A stretch of 37,201 nucleotides of DNA from positions 1-37,201 of the forward strand of contig CAYLKS010000029.1 in assembly GCA_964384205.1 (NCBI GenBank). Reading direction: 5' to 3'. Below, in pieces: positions 1 through 8,442 of this stretch. The stretch's first letter is position 1. Every line of letters starts with the position of its first letter. The position numbers were made by a program, and so were the translations under genes. A model generated the notes under the pieces. That model searched no databases, had not been told where the DNA came from, and saw only the letters and a list, made by a program, of their open reading frames with translations. This stretch comes from CAYLKS01 sp964384205 [NCBI: uncultured bacterium] (GTDB taxonomy: Bacteria > JAGOEH01).

Positions 1-1
1 T

Positions 2-796
2 TTTGGTGATAGAAGAAAAGCAATGTTAGAAGATATTGCTATTTTAACAGGTGGTCAGGTAATTAGTGAAGAATTAGGATTTAAATTAGAAAATGCAACA
101 ATTGAACATTTAGGTAGGGCAAAGAAGATTAAAGTTGATAAAGAAAATACAACTATAGTAAATGGTGCTGGTTCAGAAGAAAAAATTAAGGGAAGAGTTG
201 CTCAAATTAGAACAGAAATTGAAAATACAACATCAGATTATGATAGAGAAAAATTACAAGAAAGATTAGCAAAATTAGTTGGTGGTGTTGCTGTTATCAG
301 AATTGGTGCTGCAACAGAAACTGAGATGAAAGAGAAGAAAGCAAGAGTAGAAGATGCATTACATGCTACAAGAGCGGCTGTTGAAGAAGGTATTGTACCT
401 GGTGGTGGAATCGCATTATTAAGAGCAAGAAAAGTTTTGGATGATTTAAAATTAGAAGGTGATGAAGCTATTGGGTTAAATATTTTATATAGAGCATTAG
501 AAGAGCCTTTAAGACAGATTGCTAATAATGCGGGATTCGAGGGTTCAATCGTTGTTCAGAAAGTTCTTGAAAAAGACGAAGCTAATTACGGTTTTAATGC
601 GGCTACCGGTGAATATCAAGATTTGGTTGAAAACGGTGTTATTGATCCTACAAAAGTTACAAGAACTGCTTTAGAAAATGCTGCAAGTATTTCAGGTTTG
701 ATGTTGACAACTGAATGCTTGATTGTAGAAAAGAAAGAAGAAGAAGAAAAAACACCTGGAATGCCTGCTAATCCATATGGTGGTGGAATGTATTAA
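2..796 (+). CDS. groL: GroEL chaperonin, C-terminal half (5' end outside window)
   Basis: Sixty-kDa chaperonin subunit that folds client proteins in the cytoplasm with GroES, using ATP. The reading frame is open from the first full codon (FGDRRKAM), which lies about residue 281 of E. coli GroEL, so the start is upstream of the window. Visible landmarks are the apical-domain stretch [10 protein letters not shown], the GRVAQIR and [16 protein letters not shown] helices, and [15 protein letters not shown], which contains the aspartate equivalent to E. coli Asp398 needed for ATP hydrolysis. [15 protein letters not shown] and the TTECLIVEK strand follow. The tail ends PYGGGMY rather than a long GGM repeat, a shortened form of the usual flexible tail. 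A strong terminator follows, so groL ends its operon. Family identity is certain; only the 264 C-terminal residues are seen. Confidence 0.98.
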   Translation, partial: FGDRRKAMLEDIAILTGGQVISEELGFKLENATIEHLGRAKKIKVDKENTTIVNGAGSEEKIKGRVAQIRTEIENTTSDYDREKLQERLAKLVGGVAVIRIGAATETEMKEKKARVEDALHATRAAVEEGIVPGGGIALLRARKVLDDLKLEGDEAIGLNILYRALEEPLRQIANNAGFEGSIVVQKVLEKDEANYGFNAATGEYQDLVENGVIDPTKVTRTALENAASISGLMLTTECLIVEKKEEEEKTPGMPANPYGGGMY

Positions 797-820
797 TCAG
801 TTAGAATATTTACAAAATAA

Positions 821-852
821 AAAGCTCTGCAATTTTTTGCAGAGCTTTTTTA
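821..852 (+). terminator. Intrinsic terminator of groL
   Basis: Perfect 12-bp stem (821-832 with 837-848, core GCTCTGC/GCAGAGC) and a four-base loop, running into a T tract, 24 bases after the groL stop. Confidence 0.93.
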
Positions 853-954
853 TTTTAACAGAAATGAGTTAATGAATTTTTTATTATTAAAAGATTGTAT
901 TTACTTGATTTAATGATATATACTTCGCGGGTATGGTAATAAAAATATTTTATA

Positions 955-983
955 TTGACAATTTTTGATAAAAAGATTATAAT
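955..983 (+). promoter_or_regulatory. Sigma-70-type promoter of the metal importer operon
   Basis: TTGACA at 955-960, a 17-base spacer and TATAAT at 978-983, a perfect consensus match. The predicted transcript start near 990 leaves a leader of about 15 bases carrying the SD sequence AAGGAA before the ATG at 1005. Confidence 0.85.
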
Positions 984-1004
984 TATTCAAAAAGGAAATT
1001 AAAA

Positions 1005-1859
1005 ATGAGAAACTTATTATTTTTAATACTTTTTGCAGTTATTGTTAGTTGTTCTTCGCAAAAACAGAATAATAAACAAATATTATTTGTAAGTATACTT
1101 CCTGAAAAATACTTTGTTGAACAGATTGCTGATACTATGTTTGATATTAATGTAATGGTTGAAAAGGGCAAGAATCCTGCTATTTATGAACCAACTCCAA
1201 TGCAGATGAAAAAATTATCAAAAGCAAAAGCTTTTTTTACAATTGGTGCTCCATATGAAAAAAAATGGATTCCAAAGTTACAAAAAATATATCCAGATTT
1301 AAAGATAATAAAAATTGATTCTGGAATAGAAAAGATACCGATGGAAAATCCTTTTGATATTAAAACAGATTCAATTTTAAATTTAGATCCACATATTTGG
1401 CTTGCCCCTGAACTGGTAAAAATTCAGATAAAAAATATTTATAATACATTAGTTCAGATATCACCTCGGAATAAAGATTTTTTTGATAAGAATTATAGAG
1501 ATTTTATTGAAAAAATAGATTCTTTACAAAGATATATAAATGAGAGATTAGCTAATATTAAAAATAGGAGTTTTATTGTATTTCATCCTTCATGGGGATA
1601 TTTTGCAAAAGAATTTAATCTTAAGCAAATACCAGTTGAAATTGAAGGGAAAAGTCCAAGTGCAAAGGAATTGGGTAATATAATAAATTTTGCTAAACAA
1701 CATAAACTCCATACCATATTAATTGCACCTCAATTTAGTAAAAAAGAATTGCAAATAATTGCAAAACAAATCGACGGAAAAATTGTTGAAGCAGATCCTT
1801 TAGCTTATAATTGGTTACAAAATTTAAAAAATATAGCTGACAAATTATCAGATGAATAA
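1005..1859 (+). CDS. Metal ABC transporter substrate-binding lipoprotein (ZnuA family)
   Basis: Envelope-anchored binding protein that captures Zn2+ or Mn2+ and passes it to the permease encoded two genes downstream. The N-terminus is a lipoprotein signal with a lipobox ending at Cys16 (VIVSC). The rest is a cluster 9 (ZnuA/TroA-like) binding domain of 284 aa. Likely metal ligands are His130 (DPHIW), His194 (FHPSWGYF) and Asp264 (EADPLA). The first ligand of classical ZnuA, the His in a PHxYEPTP motif, is Ala59 here (NPAIYEPTP), and there is no His-rich loop. A subfamily with NPATYEPTP exists to my knowledge, so this is a variant site rather than a broken gene, and specificity is uncertain. 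The gene overlaps the ATPase gene by 8 bp and has a consensus promoter and SD. No clear metalloregulator operator was found. Confidence 0.9.
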   Translation: MRNLLFLILFAVIVSCSSQKQNNKQILFVSILPEKYFVEQIADTMFDINVMVEKGKNPAIYEPTPMQMKKLSKAKAFFTIGAPYEKKWIPKLQKIYPDLKIIKIDSGIEKIPMENPFDIKTDSILNLDPHIWLAPELVKIQIKNIYNTLVQISPRNKDFFDKNYRDFIEKIDSLQRYINERLANIKNRSFIVFHPSWGYFAKEFNLKQIPVEIEGKSPSAKELGNIINFAKQHKLHTILIAPQFSKKELQIIAKQIDGKIVEADPLAYNWLQNLKNIADKLSDE

Positions 1860-2622
1860 CAGTAAAAATATTTTAAAAATAGAAAATCTTAATTTTTCTT
1901 ATAAAAATAAAAAAATTCTGGAAAATATAAATTTAGAAATCAATGAAGGTGATTTTATGGCATTGCTTGGCCCAAATGGAGGAGGTAAAACTACATTAAT
2001 AAAACTTATATTGGGACTTTTAAAACCTGATAGTGGCACTATAAAATTATTTAATGATGATATAAAGAAGAATATAAAGAGAGTTAGTTTTGTGCCTCAG
2101 ATAAATGAAATTAAAACAGATTTTCCGATTAGAGCTATAGATGTAGTTTTAATGGGGCGTTTAAGATTTAAGGGATTTTTTAAAAAATATAATAAAGAAG
2201 ATTATGAGTTAGTCCAGAATATGCTTGATAAATTAGGGTTAGCTAATTTTGCTTATTCTAATATAAGTAAATTATCAGGTGGTCAGTTACAAAGAATATT
2301 TGTTGCAAGAGCATTAGTATCTAATGCAGAATTTTTAATTTTAGATGAGCCAACGTCAAATGTTGATTCACAAAATGAGAAAAATATTATTGATTTACTT
2401 TACCATTTAAAGGAACTTAAGGCTGTTCTTATTGTTACCCATGATGTAGGAGTTGTTGCTAATGTTATCAATAAAGTAGCATGCCTGAATAAGAATCTTA
2501 TTTCCCATGACGAACCATATTTGACGAAAGATATGATAGAAAAGACATATCATTGTCCAATCGAGCTTATTGGTCATGGATTACCTCACCGTGTATTCAA
2601 GGAGCATGATTTAAATGAGTAA
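1852..2622 (+). CDS. znuC: Metal ABC transporter ATP-binding protein (ZnuC family)
   Basis: Cytoplasmic ATPase that powers metal import. All ABC motifs are present: Walker A GPNGGGKT at residues 40-47, Q-loop Gln83, signature LSGGQ at 141-145, Walker B FLILDEP at 161-167 with catalytic Glu166, and switch His197. The C-terminal part, with GHGLPHRVFKEHD, matches the His-containing tail common in zinc/manganese importers of this family. At 256 aa the length is typical. The start ATG lies inside the end of the binding-protein gene (ATGAATAA, 8-bp overlap) with no SD, so translation is probably coupled. The next gene begins with the same 8-bp overlap. Zn versus Mn cannot be decided from the sequence. 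Confidence 0.92.
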   Translation: MNNSKNILKIENLNFSYKNKKILENINLEINEGDFMALLGPNGGGKTTLIKLILGLLKPDSGTIKLFNDDIKKNIKRVSFVPQINEIKTDFPIRAIDVVLMGRLRFKGFFKKYNKEDYELVQNMLDKLGLANFAYSNISKLSGGQLQRIFVARALVSNAEFLILDEPTSNVDSQNEKNIIDLLYHLKELKAVLIVTHDVGVVANVINKVACLNKNLISHDEPYLTKDMIEKTYHCPIELIGHGLPHRVFKEHDLNE

Positions 2623-3409
2623 TCTTATATCGCTTGAGTTTTTTCAAAATGCAATAATAGCAGGAATTTTAATCTCAATAATAAGCGGCATAATTGGAAC
2701 TTTTATTGTAACTAATAAATTATCAGGTATGACCGGTGGAATTGCTCATTCCACTTATGGAGGACTTGGTATAGCTGTATTTTTAGGAATAAATCCTATA
2801 TATGGAGCTTTTATATTTAGTATATTAACAAGTATGATATTAGTGTATCTGTCATTGAAAGAATATTCAAGAATAGATTCAATTGTAAATATTTTATGGG
2901 CATTTGGCATGGCGATTGGAATAATTTTTATAGATTTAACTCCTGGCTATGTTGTTAATATTACCAGTTTTTTATTTGGTTCTATTTTAAGTATTACTAA
3001 AACAAATTTAATAGCTATTTTAATATTAGATATTCTTGTTGCTCTCTTTACAGGTTTATTTTTCAACCAGTTGATTGCAATTTCTTTTGATAGAAGTTTT
3101 TCGAAGATATCAGGGGTAAATGCTAATTTATTTTTTACAATTTTGATGTTATTTATATCGATTTCAATTGTTTTTTTAATTCAGTTAGTAGGCTTAATTT
3201 TAGTTCTTGCTTTACTTACCATTCCTGTATTAATTGCAGAAAAATTTTCAAATAATATAAAAGTAATAATTTTATTATCAATAGCTATTTCTTTATTTTT
3301 TAATATTAGTGGGTTATTATTATCAATATATTTAAATTTAACAGCTGGAGCAGTTATAATATTAATCGCTATTATAATTTATTTTTATATTTTTCTAATA
3401 AAACAATAA
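2615..3409 (+). CDS. znuB: Metal ABC transporter permease (ZnuB family)
   Basis: Inner-membrane channel of the importer, ABC-3 family, 264 aa with about seven or eight hydrophobic helices. Typical elements are the GIAHSTYGGLG stretch near residue 42, which follows the first helix and is expected near the ATPase contact, and the TSFLFGSIL and LVGLILVLALLTIP helices. The start is ATGAGTAA, overlapping the ATPase stop by 8 bp, with AAGGAG ten bases upstream. The gene meets recG tail to tail with only 5 bp between stops. Its last nine codons fall in a 27-bp sequence repeated exactly inside the end of recG (see repeat features), so the extreme C-terminus YFYIFLIKQ may be recently acquired. Confidence 0.92.
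   Translation: MSNLISLEFFQNAIIAGILISIISGIIGTFIVTNKLSGMTGGIAHSTYGGLGIAVFLGINPIYGAFIFSILTSMILVYLSLKEYSRIDSIVNILWAFGMAIGIIFIDLTPGYVVNITSFLFGSILSITKTNLIAILILDILVALFTGLFFNQLIAISFDRSFSKISGVNANLFFTILMLFISISIVFLIQLVGLILVLALLTIPVLIAEKFSNNIKVIILLSIAISLFFNISGLLLSIYLNLTAGAVIILIAIIIYFYIFLIKQ
3378..3404 (+). repeat. 27-bp exact direct repeat, copy 1 (in znuB 3' end)
   Basis: Identical base for base and in the same orientation to 3439-3465. This copy encodes the last residues of ZnuB. The sequence is AT-rich but not simple: it ends CTAATAAAAC. Copy starts are 61 bp apart. Confidence 0.9.
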
Positions 3410-3414
3410 AAGCT

Positions 3415-5490
3415 CTAACCAATTGATAAAAAATCTATTTTATTTTTATATTTTTCTAATAAAACTTTCCTTAAATTTTCATGTTCTGGCAATAATAATT
3501 GAGGGTCTTTGTTAATGATTTTTTTTGAATAGAAATCTGCTTTATCTAATAAATCAGGCATTGATAAAATTTCCATGAATTTTATATTAGGCAATCCGGC
3601 TTGGAGGGTTCCTAAAATATTGCCGGGACCTCTTATTTCCATATCAATTTCTGCAATTTTAAATCCACTGGAATATTCTGTCATAGCTTTTAATCTTTTT
3701 TTTCCATCTTCTGTAATTTTGTCAGATGATACTAAAAAACAATAAGATTTTTTGTTACTTCTGCCAACTCTTCCTCTTAATTGATGTAGTTGGGCAAGTC
3801 CAAATCGTTCAGCATGTTCGATAACAATTACAGTAGCATCTGGCACATCAACGCCTACTTCAATAACAGTTGTGGATACTAAAATTTGTATTTCCTTTCT
3901 TTTAAAGGCATTCATGATATTATTTTTTTGATCAATTTTTAGTTTACCATGGAGAAGCCCAACTTTATATTTGGAGAAAATATTTGAAATTTCGAGATAG
4001 GCATTTTCACAAGCTTTTAGATCCATTTTTTCGGATTCTTCTATTATCGGATACACAAAATATATTTGGTTACCAGATTTTAATTCTTTGAATACAAATT
4101 TATAGACTAAATCTATTTTTGATTGAGGATACCATATTGTTTCTACTTTTTGTCTTCCTGGAGGCAATTGTTTTATTATTGAAACATTTAAATCACTATA
4201 TAATGTCATTGCAAGAGTTCTTGGAATAGGTGTTGCTGTCATAATTAAAATATCCGGTTTAGGAGTTGTAGCTTGTAATTTTCCTCTTTGTAAGACACCG
4301 AATCTATGTTGTTCATCGATAGCAGCCAGGCCTAAATTTGTAAATTTCACGCCCTCTTGAATAATGGCATGAGTACCTACAACTATTAAAGGAGTTTCCT
4401 TAGCTATTTTATTATATACTTCTTCTTTTGCTTTTGGCTTTAAAGAACCTGTTAATAAAACTGGCTTTATATTTAGATTTTTTAAATATTCTTTAATATT
4501 GAGAAAATGTTGTTCCGCTAAGATTTCGGTCGGTGCCATTAATACTGATTGATAGTCGTTTTCATAAGCGAAAAGCATTGATATTAAGGCTATAATTGTT
4601 TTGCCCGAGCCTACATCACCTTGAAGTAATCTATTCATTTGATAAGGAGATTTCATGTCATTATATATATCTTTTATCACCTGTTTTTGATCTTTTGTGA
4701 GTTCAAATGGCAAACTATTAACAAATTTTCTCAATAATCCTTTGGATTCTTTAAATGCAATCCCTTTTTGTTTATGTGTTGTTTCATATTTTAAATTTAA
4801 TATTAGCTTTAATAAAAATGCTTCTTGAAAATAGAATCTATATTTTGCTTTTTTTATTTCTTCTTCTGTGTTTGGGAAGTGAATTTGTTTAAATGCTTCT
4901 TTTATATTTAGTAAATTAAGGCTTGAAATTATATTTTTAGGTAAAATTTCATTGAATTTAAGAGTTTTTTGATTGAGAATAAATTTTATGCTTTTTCTAA
5001 TGAAATTTTGGGAGATGTAAGCTTTTTCTAATTCTTGCGAATATGGATATATGGGAACTATAGTTGCAATTTCGTTTATATCATCTTTTTCTGTGATAAT
5101 TTGGTATTCTGGATGGATAATTTGTTTGCCTTTATAAAATGTGACTTTTCCAGTAACAAACAATGTCATTCCTGTTTTGAAAATTTTTTCAAAAAAAGAT
5201 AATTTATTAAAGAAAATGCAGTTAACAATTCCTGTATGATCGAATAAAGTGACCACCAGACGTTGTTTATTATATGTTATTTTTTTGACTGAATATATTT
5301 TTCCAATGAAATTAGCCTCTGAATTTACCTTCAGTAAGCTTATAGGTAAAATATTTTGTTTATTTATATATTTCCTTGGGAAGTAATATAATAGATCTTC
5401 AATAGTATTGATGCCGATTTTTTTAAAAGCTTTAGCTCTTTTGTTTTTAATATATTTAATTTCTGAAATATCTGATTTCAAAGAGATCAT
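3415..5490 (-). CDS. recG: ATP-dependent DNA helicase RecG
   Basis: Branch-migrating helicase that remodels stalled replication forks and Holliday junctions. At 691 aa it has the usual RecG length. A short N-terminal helical part with the helix-hairpin-helix-like segment KIGINTIEDLLYYFPRKY is followed by an OB-fold wedge domain (roughly 55-135), then two helicase lobes. Visible motifs are Walker A GDVGSGKT at 291-298, DEQH at 392-395, TATPIPRT from 418, and QLRGRVGR at 570-577. The C-terminus (LRKVLLEKYKNK...) is family-like. The start ATG overlaps the glgC stop by four bases (ATGA), so recG is the second gene of a glgC-recG operon. The pairing looks positional rather than functional. Confidence 0.97.
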   Translation of the reverse strand: MISLKSDISEIKYIKNKRAKAFKKIGINTIEDLLYYFPRKYINKQNILPISLLKVNSEANFIGKIYSVKKITYNKQRLVVTLFDHTGIVNCIFFNKLSFFEKIFKTGMTLFVTGKVTFYKGKQIIHPEYQIITEKDDINEIATIVPIYPYSQELEKAYISQNFIRKSIKFILNQKTLKFNEILPKNIISSLNLLNIKEAFKQIHFPNTEEEIKKAKYRFYFQEAFLLKLILNLKYETTHKQKGIAFKESKGLLRKFVNSLPFELTKDQKQVIKDIYNDMKSPYQMNRLLQGDVGSGKTIIALISMLFAYENDYQSVLMAPTEILAEQHFLNIKEYLKNLNIKPVLLTGSLKPKAKEEVYNKIAKETPLIVVGTHAIIQEGVKFTNLGLAAIDEQHRFGVLQRGKLQATTPKPDILIMTATPIPRTLAMTLYSDLNVSIIKQLPPGRQKVETIWYPQSKIDLVYKFVFKELKSGNQIYFVYPIIEESEKMDLKACENAYLEISNIFSKYKVGLLHGKLKIDQKNNIMNAFKRKEIQILVSTTVIEVGVDVPDATVIVIEHAERFGLAQLHQLRGRVGRSNKKSYCFLVSSDKITEDGKKRLKAMTEYSSGFKIAEIDMEIRGPGNILGTLQAGLPNIKFMEILSMPDLLDKADFYSKKIINKDPQLLLPEHENLRKVLLEKYKNKIDFLSIG
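3439..3465 (+). repeat. 27-bp exact direct repeat, copy 2 (in recG 3' end)
   Basis: Second copy of the 3378-3404 sequence. Read on the minus strand it encodes VLLEKYKNK near the end of RecG, which fits the usual RecG C-terminal pattern, so this is likely the older copy. Confidence 0.9.
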
Positions 5491-6743
5491 ATAATAGTAT
5501 TTGTCGGGATTACAGTATTTTTAGGTATTATTACAATGTAATCTCTTATATAGTATAAATCAGAATCATAATCTTTTATATTATTTTTATTAATTATTTT
5601 TACATTTCTTTGAATCCAGACATTTTTATCAATAATAGCATTTTTAATTATAACATTTTTGCCAATTCCAATTTTGGGATGATATCTTTTATTTACAAAT
5701 AGATTTTGAATTTTTTCAGGATATTTATCAATTCCCATTATTATTGCATTTTCAATAATAGTATTCTCACAGATGATAGATCGTAATCCTATAACACTAT
5801 TTTTTATAACACTATCTTTAGCAACTGAACCTTCTGTTATTAGGGCAGAATCTACATGAGTATTGATAAGTTTTGCTGGAGGTAAATGCCTTACATTTGT
5901 ATATAATGGTTGGCTCATATTGTATAATGAGAAGTCTGTAGCAATTTTTGTTAGATTAAGATTTTCGTGATAAAAACTTTTTATTGTTCCAATATCATTC
6001 CAGTATCCTTTGAAAATATAGCCAAATACTTTATATTTATTTAAAGTGTCTGGTATTATGTCGTGACCAAAATCTGTTTTATTTGTATTGTACAAAACTT
6101 CTTTTAAAATTTTAAAATTAAATAAATAAATTCCCATTGATGCTAAAAATGGTTTTTTAGAATCTATGGGGAAACTGCTTAAGTTTTTAAGTTCATTTTT
6201 CGAAGGTTTTTCTTTAAAAGTAGTAATCCTTCCTTCTTGATTAAGTTGCATTATACCAAATGAATGAGCATCTTCTTCACTGACAGGTAGGGTACATATA
6301 GTAATATCTGCTTTATTTTTTTTATGAAAATTTAGTAATTCTTCAAAGTCCATTTTATACAATTGGTCCCCGGATAGTATTAAAACATATTTAGCATTTG
6401 AATCTTCGATATGAACAATTGATTGTCTTACTGCATCAGCTGTTCCCTGAAACCATTCAGTGTTTTCATAAGTTTGTTCAGCTGCAATTAAAGAAACAAA
6501 ACGTTTAGAGAAGCTATCAAATTGATATGTTAAATTTAAATGTCGGTTTAATGATTCAGAATTAAATTGAGTTAATACATATATTTTTTGAACTCCTGAA
6601 TTTATACAATTAGAAATAGGTACATCTATTAATCTATATTTGCCACCAAATGGTACTGCTGGTTTTGAGCGGTTTTTTGTTAATGGAAATAGTCTTGTTC
6701 CTTTTCCTCCTCCTAAAATAACAGCAGCCACGTCTTTAATCAT
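5487..6743 (-). CDS. glgC: Glucose-1-phosphate adenylyltransferase (ADP-glucose pyrophosphorylase)
   Basis: Makes ADP-glucose from ATP and glucose-1-phosphate, the committed step of bacterial glycogen synthesis. 418 aa. The nucleotidyltransferase domain begins with GGGKGTRLFPLT (11-22) and KPAVPFGGKYRLIDVP, followed by WFQGTADAVRQ (97-107), SGDQLYKMD with the metal/catalytic Asp126, EKP (178-180), FGHDIIP (225-231) and GYWNDIGT. A left-handed beta-helix of hexapeptide-like repeats (SVIKNSVIG, TIIENAIIMG, VIIKNAIIDKNVWI) forms the C-terminus. The wording of these motifs is closer to the cyanobacterial/plant type than to E. coli GlgC. A strong SD (AAAGGAGGT) precedes the ATG. No glycogen synthase or branching enzyme gene lies nearby. 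Confidence 0.96.
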   Translation of the reverse strand: MIKDVAAVILGGGKGTRLFPLTKNRSKPAVPFGGKYRLIDVPISNCINSGVQKIYVLTQFNSESLNRHLNLTYQFDSFSKRFVSLIAAEQTYENTEWFQGTADAVRQSIVHIEDSNAKYVLILSGDQLYKMDFEELLNFHKKNKADITICTLPVSEEDAHSFGIMQLNQEGRITTFKEKPSKNELKNLSSFPIDSKKPFLASMGIYLFNFKILKEVLYNTNKTDFGHDIIPDTLNKYKVFGYIFKGYWNDIGTIKSFYHENLNLTKIATDFSLYNMSQPLYTNVRHLPPAKLINTHVDSALITEGSVAKDSVIKNSVIGLRSIICENTIIENAIIMGIDKYPEKIQNLFVNKRYHPKIGIGKNVIIKNAIIDKNVWIQRNVKIINKNNIKDYDSDLYYIRDYIVIIPKNTVIPTNTII

Positions 6744-6824
6744 ATTTACCTCCTTTTGGAATGTGCTATTTTAATAATAATATTAATAAACTAAATTTCA
6801 AAATAAAAAATTTAAAATTAATTT

Positions 6825-6852
6825 ATTATATAAAGATATTTTATTTTGTAAG
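6825..6852 (-). promoter_or_regulatory. glgC: Possible promoter of glgC-recG
   Basis: On the minus strand, CTTACA (6847-6852), a 16-base spacer and TATAAT (6825-6830), about 80 bases before the glgC ATG. The -35 is weak and TATAAT is common by chance in such AT-rich DNA. Nothing else is evident in 6744-6925. Confidence 0.3.
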
Positions 6853-6925
6853 TATATATTTTTATAAATTTTTTGTATAGATTAAATTAAAAAAATATTT
6901 TATTAATGAGAAGAAATGTTATAAA

Positions 6926-6958
6926 TAAAAAAGCCGACAAAAATATATTTTGTCGGCT
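6926..6958 (-). terminator. Intrinsic terminator of the 6983-7405 gene
   Basis: Stem of 11 bp (6932-6942 with 6948-6958, core GCCGAC/GTCGGC) with a 5-base loop. On the minus strand it is followed by a T-rich tract; on the plus strand it is not, so it works in one direction only. Confidence 0.88.
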
Positions 6959-6982
6959 CTGGAATATTATATTTTTGCTAAT

Positions 6983-7405
6983 TTAATTTAAAATAAAAGC
7001 AATAATCATCACTATTATAGTAAGTATCATAAAAATTATTGTCAGAGGAGATATTCTTGTTTTTTCAGCAATCATAGCCTTAACGTGTTCTCTATGCTGT
7101 TGTATAGTATCTTCTATTGTAACAACCCCTTCAGGTTTATAGATAACTTTAAAAATTTTAATCTTTGGAGATTTTTTAATATAGGTTGAATCATCTAATT
7201 GATAATAATTTGCACCTATTGCTACAAATTTATATTTACCTGGTTGTAAGTATCCTCTTCTTCTCCTTAAATTATAGCTCTTATATATTCTAACTTTTTT
7301 TGGAACTTCGAGCCAGTTTTGTTTATAGATTTCTTCTTTAGCTAAAGTTTTATTTGATACTATAAAGGTATAAATTAAAATAAATCCTAAAAGTATTTTT
7401 TTCAT
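6983..7405 (-). CDS. Small envelope protein of unknown function with N- and C-terminal membrane segments
   Basis: 140 aa. I do not recognise the family. Residues 1-22 form a signal peptide or membrane helix (MKKILLGFILIYTFIVSNKTLA). A basic, possibly beta-rich middle follows (KKVRIYKSYNLRRRRGYLQ, PGKYKFVAIGANYYQLDD), then a short helical region (IQQHREHVKAMIAEKT). It ends in a strongly hydrophobic helix, residues 118-139, so the protein is probably held at the membrane by its C-terminus with the middle domain outside. The gene stands alone between its own consensus promoter and a strong terminator, with SD AAGGAGG before the ATG, so it is a genuine monocistronic gene rather than a chance ORF. 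Confidence 0.75.
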   Translation of the reverse strand: MKKILLGFILIYTFIVSNKTLAKEEIYKQNWLEVPKKVRIYKSYNLRRRRGYLQPGKYKFVAIGANYYQLDDSTYIKKSPKIKIFKVIYKPEGVVTIEDTIQQHREHVKAMIAEKTRISPLTIIFMILTIIVMIIAFILN

Positions 7406-7434
7406 TTATTTCCTCCTTGGTTTTTTGCTAATCT

Positions 7435-7464
7435 ATAATAAGAATAAAATGTAGCTTTTGTCAA
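7435..7464 (-). promoter_or_regulatory. Promoter of the 6983-7405 gene
   Basis: Minus strand TTGACA (7459-7464), an 18-base spacer and TATTAT (7435-7440), about 30 bases upstream of the ATG. The SD AAGGAGG lies in the resulting leader. Confidence 0.75.
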
Positions 7465-7493
7465 GGAAATATTTTAGAATAAATAAATATAAC

Positions 7494-7522
7494 TTGACTT
7501 TCAATATTATTTTTTATATTTT
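7494..7522 (+). promoter_or_regulatory. Promoter of the TPR-SpoIID-SPOR-valS operon
   Basis: TTGACT (7494-7499), 17 bases, TATTTT (7517-7522). The -10 ends eight bases before the ATG at 7531, which has no SD, so the transcript should start at or next to the start codon. The -10 is imperfect and low-complexity sequence surrounds it. Confidence 0.5.
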
Positions 7523-7530
7523 TTTATCTA

Positions 7531-8442
7531 ATGAAAAAAAGTAAAAATTTAAAAAAAGAATATGAAAAAAAAAATTCCAATATAGAAAATTTATTAGTTA
7601 GGGCAAGAATTAGTTATCAAAATAAGAAGTATTTAATAGCATTGCAAGATGTTTATAAAATTTTGCATATTGAACCTGATAATATAGCGGCGTTATCATT
7701 ACTACGAGATATTTATCTTGATAGTGACAGGTATAAAGAAGCTAAGCAAGTGTCAGATAGACTGGTGCAAATTGATGAATCCTTTGATAGTTTATTAAAA
7801 CATGGGAGGATTTTAATTTTTTTTGGTTTTTTACCAGAAGCATTGGAATATTTACAGAAGGCTGAAACATTAGATTCCAGTAATCCGGAATTACTTTTTT
7901 CTATGGGATTTGTTTTATTAAATCTTAATGAAACAGATAGAGCTTTAAAATATTTAATGCAATTGTGGGAGAGAGGTATTTATTTTAAAGGGTTAGGGCT
8001 TTTTATTGGGGAGATATTATATGAAAAATTTAAAATAGAAGATGCTATTTTAGTTTTAGAACGCAGTTTGCAATATGAAGAAGATAATCTTGATATTATT
8101 GGTTTATTAGGGGATTGCCATTTACAATTGTCACATTGGTCATCTGCTTTATGGTATTATAAGCTTGTGGAAAAGATAAGAACAAATGATTATAAATTAA
8201 TGAGATCTATTGGATGGGTCCTTTGTAATATGAATAGTTATACAGAAGGCATAAGATATTTGAAAAAAGCTATTAGTATAAATCCTGATTATATAGAGGG
8301 TTTTATAACATTAGCTATTGTTTATTTGAATTTAAATAAGCAAAAGCTTGCGTATGATTTGATTAAAAAAGTTAGGGAAAAAGATCCAGATAATGAATTT
8401 GTTAAGAAATATATTAGATTATTTGATGATAAAAAAGAATAG
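7531..8442 (+). CDS. Tetratricopeptide repeat protein
   Basis: 303 aa built almost wholly of TPR units from about residue 20 to 295, roughly eight helix-turn-helix repeats. Examples are NKKYLIALQDVYKILHIEPD, FLPEALEYLQKAETLD, IEDAILVLERSLQYEEDN and YTEGIRYLKKAISINPDY. No signal peptide is present, so it is probably a cytoplasmic scaffold; the partner is unknown. It is first in a run of four closely packed plus-strand genes (SpoIID-like, SPOR, valS follow), suggesting a link to cell-wall work. The ATG lacks an SD and lies just behind a promoter -10 element, suggesting a leaderless mRNA. Confidence 0.88.
   Translation: MKKSKNLKKEYEKKNSNIENLLVRARISYQNKKYLIALQDVYKILHIEPDNIAALSLLRDIYLDSDRYKEAKQVSDRLVQIDESFDSLLKHGRILIFFGFLPEALEYLQKAETLDSSNPELLFSMGFVLLNLNETDRALKYLMQLWERGIYFKGLGLFIGEILYEKFKIEDAILVLERSLQYEEDNLDIIGLLGDCHLQLSHWSSALWYYKLVEKIRTNDYKLMRSIGWVLCNMNSYTEGIRYLKKAISINPDYIEGFITLAIVYLNLNKQKLAYDLIKKVREKDPDNEFVKKYIRLFDDKKE

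Noticed and set aside
920-934. ATAC-N7-GTAT around a GC-rich TTCGCGG, as an operator for the metal importer
   Set aside because: Only four-base arms, poorly placed upstream of the -35, and no resemblance to a known Zur or MntR box that I can defend.
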